Of a DNA stretch of 64,000 nucleotides, positions 1-9,611 are shown piece after piece. Source of the DNA: Pseudooceanicola nanhaiensis DSM 18065 (GTDB lineage: Bacteria > Pseudomonadota > Alphaproteobacteria > Rhodobacterales > Rhodobacteraceae); the NCBI RefSeq assembly GCF_000688295.1, contig NZ_JHZF01000011.1, positions 186,001 through 250,000 of the forward strand, in the 5' to 3' direction. The notes beneath the pieces were generated by a model. The model ran no database searches. It worked only from the letters and a program-made list of their open reading frames with translations, and was not told the origin of the DNA. How positions within the stretch are numbered: position 1 is the first letter of the stretch; the number at the start of each line of letters is the position of its first letter. Made by a program: the position numbers and the translations under genes.

Positions 1-197
1 CGAAGGGTTGCGCCCTCCCTCGGGCGGGCGCTCCAACCCTCTTTGGTCCGCGAGGCATCGTCACGCGCCTGCCGGGATGTCGGTGCTGAACGATACCAAT
101 GCGCCCTCCCGGGGGGGAGGGAGGGCGCGGCCCGGCCTGCGGCGGGGCCAGTCGGCACGAACGAAGCGCCAATACCAAACCGGGGAGGCCCACTGAC
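1..197. other. Intergenic leader with two GC-rich hairpins
   Basis: I see no convincing gene here. Two inverted repeats stand out. One is at 4-41, with outer arms AGGGTTG and CAACCCT around an inner GCGCCC/GGGCGC stem, followed by CTTT. The other is at 101-128, with 10-bp arms GCGCCCTCCC and GGGAGGGCGC. They probably terminate or attenuate transcription from a gene beyond the left edge; from known glycerol ABC operons that gene would be a permease. This would let the small membrane gene and the binding-protein gene that follow be expressed at a different level. Confidence 0.5.
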
Positions 198-470
198 ATG
201 GCATGGATGGCATGGACCTGGCCGACGGCGATCTTCTTCGCCTGCATCGCGGCCCTTCTCATCCTCTTCACGATCCTCGCGATCCGCTCGCCCGAGACGC
301 CCCGCACCGGCGTGCTCCGGATCGAGACGACGCGCGGCGACCGGCTGTTCATCAGCCTTCTGGGCTCCGCCTACATCAACCTCGCGTGGCTGGGCCTGAT
401 CGGCGTCTACCAGCCCGCCGCGCTCATCCTTTGCCTCGTCTATGCCGCGGCGGTGTTCCGCTGGGTCTAG
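198..470 (+). CDS. glpU: DUF2160 small membrane protein of a glycerol ABC importer (GlpU-like)
   Basis: This 90-residue protein has two hydrophobic segments, at about residues 7-27 and 50-85, and a short polar stretch between them containing RSPETPRTG and ETTRGDRLF. That layout matches the DUF2160 family, which in Rhizobium is encoded as glpU between the permease genes and the binding-protein gene of the GlpSTPQUV glycerol importer. The binding-protein gene begins 89 bp downstream, as expected. The ATG at 198 follows a GGGGAGG Shine-Dalgarno. The molecular role of DUF2160 is not established; an accessory role in the transporter is inferred from gene order. The permeases and ATPases must lie left of the window. 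Confidence 0.75.
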   Translation: MAWMAWTWPTAIFFACIAALLILFTILAIRSPETPRTGVLRIETTRGDRLFISLLGSAYINLAWLGLIGVYQPAALILCLVYAAAVFRWV

Positions 471-559
471 ATGCAGGTGCCCCCGCGCGCCCCGGAAGGA
501 GGAGACCGGGACGCGAGACAAGCCATCCTCGAAACGAAGGTTCAGCCAGGGAGGACACA

Positions 560-2280
<1,721 letters not shown>

Positions 2281-2281
<1 letters not shown>

Positions 2282-2314
2282 GCCGGGGCGCCGCGGCCCT
2301 CCGGGGCCCCGGCT
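2281..2314 (+). terminator. Hairpin after glpV
   Basis: The inverted repeat AGCCGGGG (2281-2288) and CCCCGGCT (2307-2314) begins at the last base of the glpV stop codon. No long T tract follows, so termination efficiency is uncertain. A second GC hairpin lies at about 2329-2351. Confidence 0.5.
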
Positions 2315-2415
2315 CCTTGAAACTTCCGCCGGCCGGGCCCCCCCCGGCCGGCGGATCGCGTGCGGGGGGCGCTCTCGCGCTTGCCGCCGGGGCCCTGCGG
2401 GCGCAGGATGCGGGG

Positions 2416-2871
2416 ATGAACGTCATGGTCGTCGAAACCCCCGTCGGACCGCTCAGCCTTCATGAGGAGGACGGGGCCATCACCCGCGTCTCGTGGCGCG
2501 GGGCGGCGCCCGCCGGACGCTCCGAGGTGCTGGAAGAGGCCGCCCGGCAGCTCGCGGCGTATTTCGCGGGGACCCGGCGCACCTTCGATCTGCCGCTCGC
2601 GGTGCAGGGGAGCGCGCTGCAGCGCGCGGTCTGTGCCGAGATGGCGGCGATCCCCTTCGGCGAGACGGTCACCTACGGCGACATCGCGCGGAGGCTCGGC
2701 CGGCCCGCGCAGGCGATCGGCCAGGCCTGCGGCGGCAATCCGATCCCGGTCATCATTCCCTGCCACCGGGTGCTCGGCGCCTCCGGTCTCGGCGGGTTCT
2801 CGGGCGAGGGCGGGGTCGAGACCAAGGTGGCGCTGCTGCGCCACGAGGGCGCGGCGGGCCTGCTGATCTAG
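2416..2871 (+). CDS. ogt: Methylated-DNA--protein-cysteine S-methyltransferase
   Basis: This 151-residue suicide enzyme transfers alkyl groups from O6-alkylguanine in DNA to its own cysteine. The active-site motif PCHRV is at residues 115-119, with Cys116 as acceptor. Before it come the DNA-binding helix region (IPFGETVTYGDIARRLGRP) and NPIPVII. The protein is a one-domain Ogt/MGMT without an Ada regulatory domain. The ATG at 2416 was chosen because the family begins just before VVETPVGPL; a TTG at 2317 would add a Pro/Ala-rich stretch unlike the family. Its stop codon overlaps the stop of the convergent glycosyltransferase gene (TAG at 2869-2871 against 2868-2870). Confidence 0.88.
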   Translation: MNVMVVETPVGPLSLHEEDGAITRVSWRGAAPAGRSEVLEEAARQLAAYFAGTRRTFDLPLAVQGSALQRAVCAEMAAIPFGETVTYGDIARRLGRPAQAIGQACGGNPIPVIIPCHRVLGASGLGGFSGEGGVETKVALLRHEGAAGLLI

Positions 2872-3809
2872 TCCGGGAACTGCCGCGCGCGCGCGGCGTC
2901 GAGGTCGAGGCGCGCCCGGCGGAGCAGCCCTTCGGTCGCGAGCGCCTCGAGCAGGGCCGGTCGGGCGGTGCAGACCTCCTCGAAGAAGGCGCGCAGGCCG
3001 GGTTCGCCCGCCTCGGCCTCGATCGCGGCCAGCATCTCGTGCAGGGTCAGCCCGCCCTCATCGGCGGGGCGCGAGGGCTTCAGCTCGGCCCGGTAGGAGC
3101 CGCGCGCGAGACGGAAGCGGTAATGCGCGAGCCAGGTGTCGGCGTCGGGCGCATGCATGTGGCAGAGCGCGATCCCGGGCAGTTCCGCATGGCCCGGGTT
3201 GCGCGCGCCGTCCCGCAGCAGGTTGTGGATCCGGAACTCCGCCCCGGAGAGCGTCGTGCGCACGAAGAGCTTGCCCGCCACGTGGCTCAGGAACCCGCCG
3301 TCGAGCCCGCGGGCATAGGTCGGGAACAGCCGTTCGGTCTGGGCGCGGCGGGTCGGTCGGTCGATGGTCATCGCCTTCAGCGCCCAGTCGGGCGGCGCGA
3401 TGTCCCCGGCCGGGGCCAGCGCCTCCACGGGCCGCATCCGGGCGGTGAGGGTGGTCTCGGGCAGGGCGCCCAGGATGGCGCCCACCTCGCCCTCGGGCAG
3501 CAGGAATTCGTCCACGTCGATATGGCCCAGCCATTCGACCTCCGGCTTGCGCGCCAGCACGCGGCTCGCGTTCACGGATTGGCGGACCTGATGCTTCTCG
3601 GGCCGCCGTCCGTGCTTTTCCCAGTATCCCGCGCCGGTCGGTGTGACCCGCACCCTGGGATGGGCCTTGAGCCGCGCGTGAAGCGCCGGGTCGGGCGCAT
3701 CGAGATGGATGTAGAGCCGGTGCGCGCCCAGCTCGATATGCCAGGCGGCGAAGTTCAGCACCGCGCGCGCGGGCGCCTTCACCGTGGTGACGAGGCCCCA
3801 GCGGGTCAC
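2868..3809 (-). CDS. Glycosyltransferase family 2-like protein, single domain
   Basis: This 313-residue protein resembles the family 2-type glycosyltransferases of alphaproteobacteria that carry an IDVDEFLLP motif (here in EWLGHIDVDEFLLPEG), a DXD-like metal and nucleotide-sugar site. A conserved KHQVRQ...NA segment lies upstream and HMHAPD...YRFRLARGSY downstream. It starts with GTG and overlaps the stop of the upstream gene by 4 bp (GTGA), so the two are probably translationally coupled. It is about the same size as the C-terminal half of its upstream neighbour and is homologous to it, which points to a local duplication. The sugar donor and acceptor are unknown; surface polysaccharide or glycan modification is a guess. 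Confidence 0.75.
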   Translation of the reverse strand: MTRWGLVTTVKAPARAVLNFAAWHIELGAHRLYIHLDAPDPALHARLKAHPRVRVTPTGAGYWEKHGRRPEKHQVRQSVNASRVLARKPEVEWLGHIDVDEFLLPEGEVGAILGALPETTLTARMRPVEALAPAGDIAPPDWALKAMTIDRPTRRAQTERLFPTYARGLDGGFLSHVAGKLFVRTTLSGAEFRIHNLLRDGARNPGHAELPGIALCHMHAPDADTWLAHYRFRLARGSYRAELKPSRPADEGGLTLHEMLAAIEAEAGEPGLRAFFEEVCTARPALLEALATEGLLRRARLDLDAARARQFPD

Positions 3810-5566
3810 GGTGCCTCGGGCGGCAGGTCGCCGAATTCCGCCAGCACCGCGGCGTCGAGGTCCATCTCGCGGGTGATCAGCATGCCGCGCGCCTTGAGCG
3901 CCGCGACCAGCGCGGGCCGCGCGGTGCAGACCTCCTCGTAGAAATGCCTCAGGCCGGCTTCTCCCTCCGTCTCCTCGAGATAGGCAAGCACATCGGCGAG
4001 GCGGAAATCCTCGGCCTCCTTCTTCCGGTAGGAGCCGCGGTCGAGCCGGAAGCGCATCTTGTCGCGGAAGACCTCCCAGCTTGCCGCGTGGGCGTGACCC
4101 AGGCGGACCCCGTCGAGCGGCAGGCTGTTGGCGACCGCGGCGCCGTGGGACAGGGGATGGTGGATCGCCAGGCGGATATCGGGAAGCCCGGTCCGCACGA
4201 GGTATTTGCCCTCCAGGTGGCTGATGTAGCCGCCCCTGAGATGCGCGCCGTAGGTCGGGTAGATCTCGGTCAGCACCGCGCTGTCGCGCCCCGCCATCCG
4301 CGCCGTGGTCTTGAACCGGGCCGGGGCGGTCGGATCGGTCGCGGCAAGGCGCTCGACGGAGGGCAGGGTGAGCACGGCGGTGCCCGGGTCCACGGCCGCG
4401 AGGCTGGTGGCCAGAGGCGCATCGGGCAGGATGAATTCGTCCACGTCGATCTGCGCGAGCCAGTGGAGGTCGGAGCCTGCGTAGACATGGCCCGCGTTGG
4501 CGACCTGCCGGATCTGGTGCGCCTTGGGCCGCCGGCCGAGGCGCTGCCAATGGGCGGCATCGCAGAGGATGACCTCGACCGCGGGGTGACGGGCGAGCCA
4601 TTCGCCCTTGGCGCCGTCCGCATCGTCGAGGCAGAGCGTCACCCGCGCGGCACCGAGCTGCAGGTGCCAGGCGGCGAACCGGGCGAGGTCGGGCAGGGGG
4701 GCAAGGGCGGTGGTGACGGTGCCCCATCGAAGCGCCGCCGGGTCGGTTTCGACCCGCGCGGTATCGACGGGCACCGGGCGCGGCGTCTCGGGTGCTGCGG
4801 CCGCGGCGGCCTTGCCCGCCCGCTTGGCCTCGCGCGCCTCGCGCATCAGGCGCAGGCGGCGGAAGACGTTCCGGTCATCGGCATTCAGCGCCTCGAGCAG
4901 GTGATGCGCGAGCGGGGCGATCACCGGGTCCTCGGCGGCGTCGAGCCAGATGCGGCCCAGCATGTTCACGTCGAGCCCGCCCCCGACGATGGCATAGGCG
5001 TCCATCCCGAGCGCCAGCGGTGCATCGGCCCGCCGCGCGGAATGCGGCACGTCGGGCGCGTCGCCCGAGAACAGCCGCTCGGTCTCGTGCAGCTTCATCG
5101 TGTTGAAGAGCACGTTCATCGCCGTCCCGGTGACCCGCTGCGCCAGCGTCACGCCGTGATCGCCGAAGGTGGTCACGGACGAGACGAGCCAGCGCGCGTC
5201 GAGGTTGTCGATCAGGAATCCGGCGTGATCGGCCCAGAGCTCGACGAAAAGCGCGACGGTGCCGGGCGGCTGGTCCCGGCGGCGGAGGTTCGCGATGAGC
5301 ATGGCATTCAGCATGCAGATCGCCGGGCGCCCCTCGAATTCTCGGTGCAGTTCCCGTGACTTGGCGGCAAAACCTGATGTGGAGCGCCGGATCGCCGCCG
5401 GGGGCTTTCCGACGGTGGCGCGCCGCAGCGGGGTGAGGTCGGTGCCCGGCGCAGGCAGGGCTTCGCCGGGGGCAAAGGTCATCTGGTCGCGCCGGCCCTC
5501 CATCTGGGCGAGCACGGCGTCGAAGCCGCCCGGATAGGTCAGCCGCTTTGGCCCTTGGTCCTGCAT
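3806..5566 (-). CDS. Two-domain protein: unknown N-terminal domain and glycosyltransferase family 2-like domain
   Basis: This 586-residue protein has a C-terminal half (about 280-586) closely paralleling the downstream glycosyltransferase: KAHQIRQVANAGH, HWLAQIDVDEFILPD, an RGGYISHLEGKYLVRT segment, and MRFRLDRGSYRKKE near the end. The N-terminal 270 residues are mostly helical, contain CMLNAMLIANLRRRDQ and FVELWADHAGFLIDNL, and end in an Ala/Lys linker (KRAGKAAAAAAPE). I do not recognise that domain. No signal peptide or membrane segment is seen, so the protein is likely cytoplasmic. It is the first gene of a two-gene unit and overlaps the next gene by 4 bp. The activity is inferred from the DXD-like motif only. 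Confidence 0.72.
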   Translation of the reverse strand: MQDQGPKRLTYPGGFDAVLAQMEGRRDQMTFAPGEALPAPGTDLTPLRRATVGKPPAAIRRSTSGFAAKSRELHREFEGRPAICMLNAMLIANLRRRDQPPGTVALFVELWADHAGFLIDNLDARWLVSSVTTFGDHGVTLAQRVTGTAMNVLFNTMKLHETERLFSGDAPDVPHSARRADAPLALGMDAYAIVGGGLDVNMLGRIWLDAAEDPVIAPLAHHLLEALNADDRNVFRRLRLMREAREAKRAGKAAAAAAPETPRPVPVDTARVETDPAALRWGTVTTALAPLPDLARFAAWHLQLGAARVTLCLDDADGAKGEWLARHPAVEVILCDAAHWQRLGRRPKAHQIRQVANAGHVYAGSDLHWLAQIDVDEFILPDAPLATSLAAVDPGTAVLTLPSVERLAATDPTAPARFKTTARMAGRDSAVLTEIYPTYGAHLRGGYISHLEGKYLVRTGLPDIRLAIHHPLSHGAAVANSLPLDGVRLGHAHAASWEVFRDKMRFRLDRGSYRKKEAEDFRLADVLAYLEETEGEAGLRHFYEEVCTARPALVAALKARGMLITREMDLDAAVLAEFGDLPPEAP

Positions 5567-5621
5567 GGCGGGAAGATGCGGGCTGGCCGTCCGCCGCGCA
5601 AGCGGCTCTCGGGCCCGTGGC

Positions 5622-6242
5622 TCAGGAGGCGGGTCCGGTGGCGCTTTGATGCAACTCGGGGCGGAACCCGTGGCGCAGCGCGGCGATGGTGGGTTCGGGG
5701 GTCAGGACCGTCACCATCCCCTCCGGCCGGGTGAGCGGAGCGCCGTAACCCTCCGGGCTGTAAGGATGAATGCCGCGCGCGGTGACGAGGTGGGGCCGAT
5801 CCTGCCAGAGGAGGAAGGCACCCTCGGGCAGGCTGTCCGCCGCCGCCGCGTGCCGGACCTGGCTGCGGTCGCGGCGAACGCGCGCTTTGTGCAGGCAGGC
5901 GTCCATGTCCGGGGCGAAGGCGCGCACTCCGGTCGCCTTTGTCCAAGCCTCGCGCCAGGCGGTGAAGGCCGGACGGCGGCAGTAGGCGCAGGGGCGATGA
6001 CCGGCCGCGAGCGCGACCGCCTCGTCGAGGAAGAAGAGCTCGGTCCAGCGTCCGGGCGTCATCGGAACGCGGTGGAAATCCTTGAACTGCAAGGCGCAGG
6101 TGATCCAGGCCTTGTGCCGCCACCGGGCGGTGCCGAGCCGGCGCTGGTCGTCGTGCAGAACCCCGCGGTTGCCGGTGAAGGTGCCCCGGGCCGGGATGGC
6201 CCGGATCTCTCCGGTCGGCAGCACGCGGTTCTGGAGCGTCAC
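5622..6242 (-). CDS. Conserved hypothetical CxxC protein coupled to prfC
   Basis: I do not recognise this 206-residue family with certainty. The GTG start at 6242 overlaps the prfC stop by 4 bp (GTGA), so it is likely co-translated with release factor 3. Near the N terminus is a conserved-looking block, RGTFTGNRGVLHDD, then WRHKAWITCALQFKDFHR. At residues 81-90 comes GHRPCAYCRR with Cys85 and Cys88, faintly like the zinc-binding CxxC of Ada-type or HNH-like proteins, although no second Cys or His pair is obvious. It has no signal peptide or membrane segment. An in-frame start further upstream would place its N terminus inside prfC and is less likely. Confidence 0.65.
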   Translation of the reverse strand: MTLQNRVLPTGEIRAIPARGTFTGNRGVLHDDQRRLGTARWRHKAWITCALQFKDFHRVPMTPGRWTELFFLDEAVALAAGHRPCAYCRRPAFTAWREAWTKATGVRAFAPDMDACLHKARVRRDRSQVRHAAAADSLPEGAFLLWQDRPHLVTARGIHPYSPEGYGAPLTRPEGMVTVLTPEPTIAALRHGFRPELHQSATGPAS

Positions 6243-7846
6243 ACCATCATTTCCTTCGTCGCTGTCAGCGTGATTTCGGGATGGTCGCGTTCCACCCGGT
6301 CGATGTCCCATTGCAGCCGGGTCAGGTAGACCGGGTCGCCGTCGTTGTCGTAGGCGATGTGCTGCTTGTTGATATTGGCAAACTTCTCAATGGCTTGCTT
6401 GTCGCCCTTGATCCACCGGGCCGAGGTGAACTGCGAGGGCTCGAAGCGCACCGGAAGCCCGTATTCCAGCTCGATCCGGCTGCCCAGCACTTCGAATTGC
6501 AGCGCGCCCACGACACCGACGATGAAGCCCGAGCCGATCATCGGCTTGAAGACCTTGGCCGCGCCTTCCTCGGCGAATTGCATCAGCGCCTTCTCCAGGT
6601 GCTTGGCCTTCAGCGGATCGCCCGCCCGCACCCCCTGCAGCAGTTCCGGCGCGAAGGACGGGATGCCCGTCACCTTCAGCACCTCGCCTTCCGTCAGCGT
6701 GTCTCCGATCCGGAGCTGCCCGTGGTTCGGGATGCCGATGATGTCGCCGGCCCAGCCCTCGTCGGCCAGTTCCCGGTCCGAGGCGAGGAAGAGCACCGGG
6801 GCGGAGACCGTCATCGGCTTCTTGGTCCGGACGTGGGTCAGCTTCATCCCGCGGGTGAAATGGCCCGAGGCGAGGCGGACGAAGGCCACCCGGTCGCGGT
6901 GCTTGGGGTCCATGTTGGCCTGCACCTTGAACACGAAGCCCGAGACCTTGGTCTCTTCCGGCGCGATCTGGCGGGGCTCCGCGGACTGGATCTGCGGCTC
7001 GGGGCCGTAGGTGCCGATCCCGTCCATCAGCTCCTTCACGCCGAAGGAGTTGATCGCGGAGCCGAACCAGATCGGCGTCATGTGTCCTTCCAGCACCGCC
7101 TGGGGGTCGAGGGTGGGCAGAAGCTCTCGCGCCATCTCGACCTCTTCGCGGAGCTTCTCGAGCAGCTGCGCGGGGACGTGCCTTTCGAGCAGCGGGTCGT
7201 CCATCCCGTTGATCTCGATCGAATCCGCGACCTTGTTGCGGTCCTTGCGGTCGATCAGTTCCAGCCGGTCGCGCAGCAGGTCGTAGCAGCCGATGAAGTC
7301 GGACCCCGTCCCGATCGGCCAGGAGGCGGGCGTGACGTCGATCGCGAGGTTTTCCTGGATCTCGTCGATGATGTCGAAGGTGTCGCGGCTTTCCCGGTCC
7401 ATCTTGTTGCAGAAGGTCAGGATCGGCAGGTCGCGCAGGCGGCAGACCTCGAACAGCTTGCGGGTCTGGCTCTCGACCCCCTTCGCGCCGTCGATGACCA
7501 TCACCGCCGCATCCACCGCCGTGAGCGTGCGATAGGTGTCCTCGGAGAAGTCCGAGTGGCCGGGCGTGTCGACGAGGTTGAAGCGGAACGTCTTGTAATC
7601 GAAGGACATCGCCGAGGCGGAGACGGAGATGCCCCGGTCCTTCTCCATCTGCATGAAGTCCGACCGCGTGCGCCGCGCCTCGCCCTTGGCGCGGACCTGG
7701 CCCGCCATCTGGATCGCGCCGCCGAAGAGCAGGAACTTCTCGGTCAGCGTCGTCTTGCCCGCATCCGGATGCGAGATGATCGCGAAGGTGCGGCGACGCG
7801 CGATTTCGGGCGGCAGGGCGGGGCGGTTCTGGGCGGTGTCGAGCAT
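6239..7846 (-). CDS. prfC: Peptide chain release factor 3 (RF3)
   Basis: This 535-residue translational GTPase recycles class I release factors from the ribosome. G1 is HPDAGKTT (residues 26-33). The switch region GISVSASAMSF, G3 DTPGHSDF and G4 NKMD all follow in order, and the C terminus has the RF3-specific domains ending in RVERDHPEITLTATKEMMV. E. coli RF3 is 529 residues, so the length fits. The start MLDTAQNRPALPPEIARRRTFAII was chosen by family length; an ATG three codons upstream (7855) is equally possible, and neither has a strong Shine-Dalgarno. It overlaps the downstream CxxC gene by 4 bp. Confidence 0.95.
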   Translation of the reverse strand: MLDTAQNRPALPPEIARRRTFAIISHPDAGKTTLTEKFLLFGGAIQMAGQVRAKGEARRTRSDFMQMEKDRGISVSASAMSFDYKTFRFNLVDTPGHSDFSEDTYRTLTAVDAAVMVIDGAKGVESQTRKLFEVCRLRDLPILTFCNKMDRESRDTFDIIDEIQENLAIDVTPASWPIGTGSDFIGCYDLLRDRLELIDRKDRNKVADSIEINGMDDPLLERHVPAQLLEKLREEVEMARELLPTLDPQAVLEGHMTPIWFGSAINSFGVKELMDGIGTYGPEPQIQSAEPRQIAPEETKVSGFVFKVQANMDPKHRDRVAFVRLASGHFTRGMKLTHVRTKKPMTVSAPVLFLASDRELADEGWAGDIIGIPNHGQLRIGDTLTEGEVLKVTGIPSFAPELLQGVRAGDPLKAKHLEKALMQFAEEGAAKVFKPMIGSGFIVGVVGALQFEVLGSRIELEYGLPVRFEPSQFTSARWIKGDKQAIEKFANINKQHIAYDNDGDPVYLTRLQWDIDRVERDHPEITLTATKEMMV

Positions 7847-7969
7847 GTGGCGCATATAACAGGCCGCCGGAAAACGGCAAGCGGCGGCGTGGCGCCCGGC
7901 CGGGTCCGTCATGGGAACCCCGGCGGGGGCGGGATGGTTTTCCCAAGGAGTGAGCCGAGGAGAACGATC

Positions 7970-8230
7970 ATGGCCAAGAACCACGCCAACAGCATCAAGG
8001 ACGACAAGCTCTACGAGGATCTGCGGGACGAGGGCTATTCCAAGGAGAAGGCCGCCCGCATCGCCAACGCCAAGGCGAACCCGGACCAGCATCCCTCGAA
8101 GAAGGGGGGCAAGCAGCCGCCCTACGAGGATTGGACCAAGGAAGAGCTCTACGACCGGGCGCAGGAGATCGGGATCGAAGGGCGTTCGGACATGACGAAG
8201 GACGAGCTGATCGACGCGCTCCGGGACTGA
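7970..8230 (+). CDS. DUF7218/Rho N-terminal-like small protein
   Basis: This basic-to-mixed 86-residue protein has an N-terminal segment (KNHANSIKDDKLYEDLRDEGYSKEKAARIANA) matching the DUF7218 family. Its C-terminal YEDWTKEELYDRAQEIGIEGRS...MTKDELIDALR is a Rho_N/SAP-like helix-extended-loop-helix, a fold that often binds nucleic acid. A strong Shine-Dalgarno (GAGGAGAA) precedes the ATG at 7970. It stands alone, divergent from prfC and convergent with the secretion operon. Proteins of this family are often called stress-related, but no function is established here. Confidence 0.8.
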   Translation: MAKNHANSIKDDKLYEDLRDEGYSKEKAARIANAKANPDQHPSKKGGKQPPYEDWTKEELYDRAQEIGIEGRSDMTKDELIDALRD

Positions 8231-8236
8231 GGAGGA

Positions 8237-8262
8237 CCGGCGGGGCGCGCGGCGCCCGCCGG
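8237..8262. terminator. GC hairpin between convergent genes
   Basis: Arms CCGGCGGGGCGC (8237-8248) and GCGCCCGCCGG (8252-8262) pair with one bulged G. The hairpin sits in the 37-bp gap between the convergent Rho_N-like gene and the HlyD adaptor gene and could end transcripts from both. No T tract is present. Confidence 0.45.
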
Positions 8263-8267
8263 GATGG

Positions 8268-9611
8268 CTATTGCTCGCGGAAGGCGCGTGAGAAGCTGTC
8301 GGTGATCGGTTTCGTCAGGTAGTCGAAGAACGTCCGCTCCTGCGTCTGGATCATCACCTCGACCGGCATCCCCGGCGTGGCGATCATGCCGGGCACGCGC
8401 TCCATCTCCTCGGGAGAGATGGTGACGCGGGCCAGGTAGACCTCCTGCGGGATGCCGGCGATCTCCTCCCGGAGAGCATCGGCCGAGACGTAATCCACCA
8501 CCCCGTTCAGCACCGGCGTCGTGCGGCGGTTGAGCGCCGAAAGCCGCACGATCGCGTCCTGGCCGAGGGTGACGCTGTCGATCTCGGTCCGGGCGATCTG
8601 CGTCTCGATGATGAGGGGCGCATCGGCGGGCAGGATCTCGGCGATCGCCTTGCCCGGTTCGATCACGCCGTTCTCCGTATGGTAGTGCAGCCGCACCACG
8701 GTCCCCGACACCGGCGCGCGCACCACGGAGCGGTTCAGCACGTTGCGCGCCTTCCGGGACTTTTCCCGCACGCTCTCCAGCTCGGCCGCGATCGGGCCCA
8801 GCTCGTCCAGCGCGGCCTCGCGGTGGACCGAGCGGACGCGGTCGATTTCGGATTCGTACTTCAGGATCATCTGGCGCACCTCCTCGACCTCGGATTCCAT
8901 CCGGGCGAGCTGGCCGTTCGCCTCGGCCTGGGTGCGGCGCAGGGCATTGACCTCGGACTTGCGGACCAGCCCGCCGGCGAGCAGTTCGGATTTCGCGTCG
9001 ATGTCCTCCTGCAGGATCGCGCTGCGCAATTCCAGCGAGTCGAGCTGGGCGGAGTAGCCGCGGTCGCGGATCTTCAACGCCTCGATGTTGCGCTCGAGCA
9101 GCGCGATGTCGTTGAGCATCGACTTGCGGGTGATCTCGAAGGTGAGCTGCTGGCTGTCGAGCAGGGCCGCGATCTCGCCGTCGCTGCGGGCGGCCTCCAG
9201 CACGCTCTCCGAGAACAGCAGCCGGTCGACATCGCCGTATTCCGCCAGCAGCCGGTCCGACGTCGCCTGAAGCCGCATCTCGCGCAGGAAGAGCTCGCGC
9301 TCGTTGGCCTCGGCCGAGGTCTGGTCGAGCGTCAGCAGCTCGTCCCCGGCCATGACCTTCTGGCCCTCCTGCACGAAGATGCTCTCGATGATGCCGCCCT
9401 CGAGGTGCTGGACGATCTTGTTGTGCCCGGTCGCCACGAAGCTGCCCGGCGCGATCACCGCGGCGGCGAGCGGCGCGGTGAAGGACCACCATGCGAAGCC
9501 GCCGAAGGCCACGACCATCAGCAGGAGCCCGATCACGGCATGGCGCCGGATCGAGCGCGGCACCTCTCCATACCAGTCCCCGGCGGGATCCTGCAGGGCT
9601 AGATCATTCAT
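8268..9611 (-). CDS. Type I secretion membrane fusion protein (HlyD/PrsE-like)
   Basis: This 447-residue periplasmic adaptor bridges the ABC exporter to the outer-membrane channel of a type I secretion system. One transmembrane segment (about 26-46, GLLLMVVAFGGFAWWSFTAPL) is followed by a lipoyl/barrel-sandwich half (HLEGGIIESIFVQEGQKVMAGDEL), a long alpha-helical hairpin (about 100-290), then the returning lipoyl half (VVRAPVSGTVVRLHYHTENGVIEPGKAI) and a C-terminal beta domain. The ATG at 9611 has a GGGGAGA ribosome site and overlaps the end of the ABC gene (ATGAATGA). It is the last gene of the operon. No TolC homolog lies in the window. Confidence 0.9.
   Translation of the reverse strand: MNDLALQDPAGDWYGEVPRSIRRHAVIGLLLMVVAFGGFAWWSFTAPLAAAVIAPGSFVATGHNKIVQHLEGGIIESIFVQEGQKVMAGDELLTLDQTSAEANERELFLREMRLQATSDRLLAEYGDVDRLLFSESVLEAARSDGEIAALLDSQQLTFEITRKSMLNDIALLERNIEALKIRDRGYSAQLDSLELRSAILQEDIDAKSELLAGGLVRKSEVNALRRTQAEANGQLARMESEVEEVRQMILKYESEIDRVRSVHREAALDELGPIAAELESVREKSRKARNVLNRSVVRAPVSGTVVRLHYHTENGVIEPGKAIAEILPADAPLIIETQIARTEIDSVTLGQDAIVRLSALNRRTTPVLNGVVDYVSADALREEIAGIPQEVYLARVTISPEEMERVPGMIATPGMPVEVMIQTQERTFFDYLTKPITDSFSRAFREQ

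Noticed and set aside
3944-5359. Long rightward open frame of 471 codons across the glycosyltransferase genes
   Set aside because: It is the antisense of two genes with clear motifs. In GC-rich DNA such open frames are common, and its sequence has no domain or ribosome site.
6281-7969. Rightward open frame running through prfC
   Set aside because: It is antisense to prfC, which has all GTPase motifs. Only the last 86 codons, from 7970, have a ribosome site and a recognisable domain.
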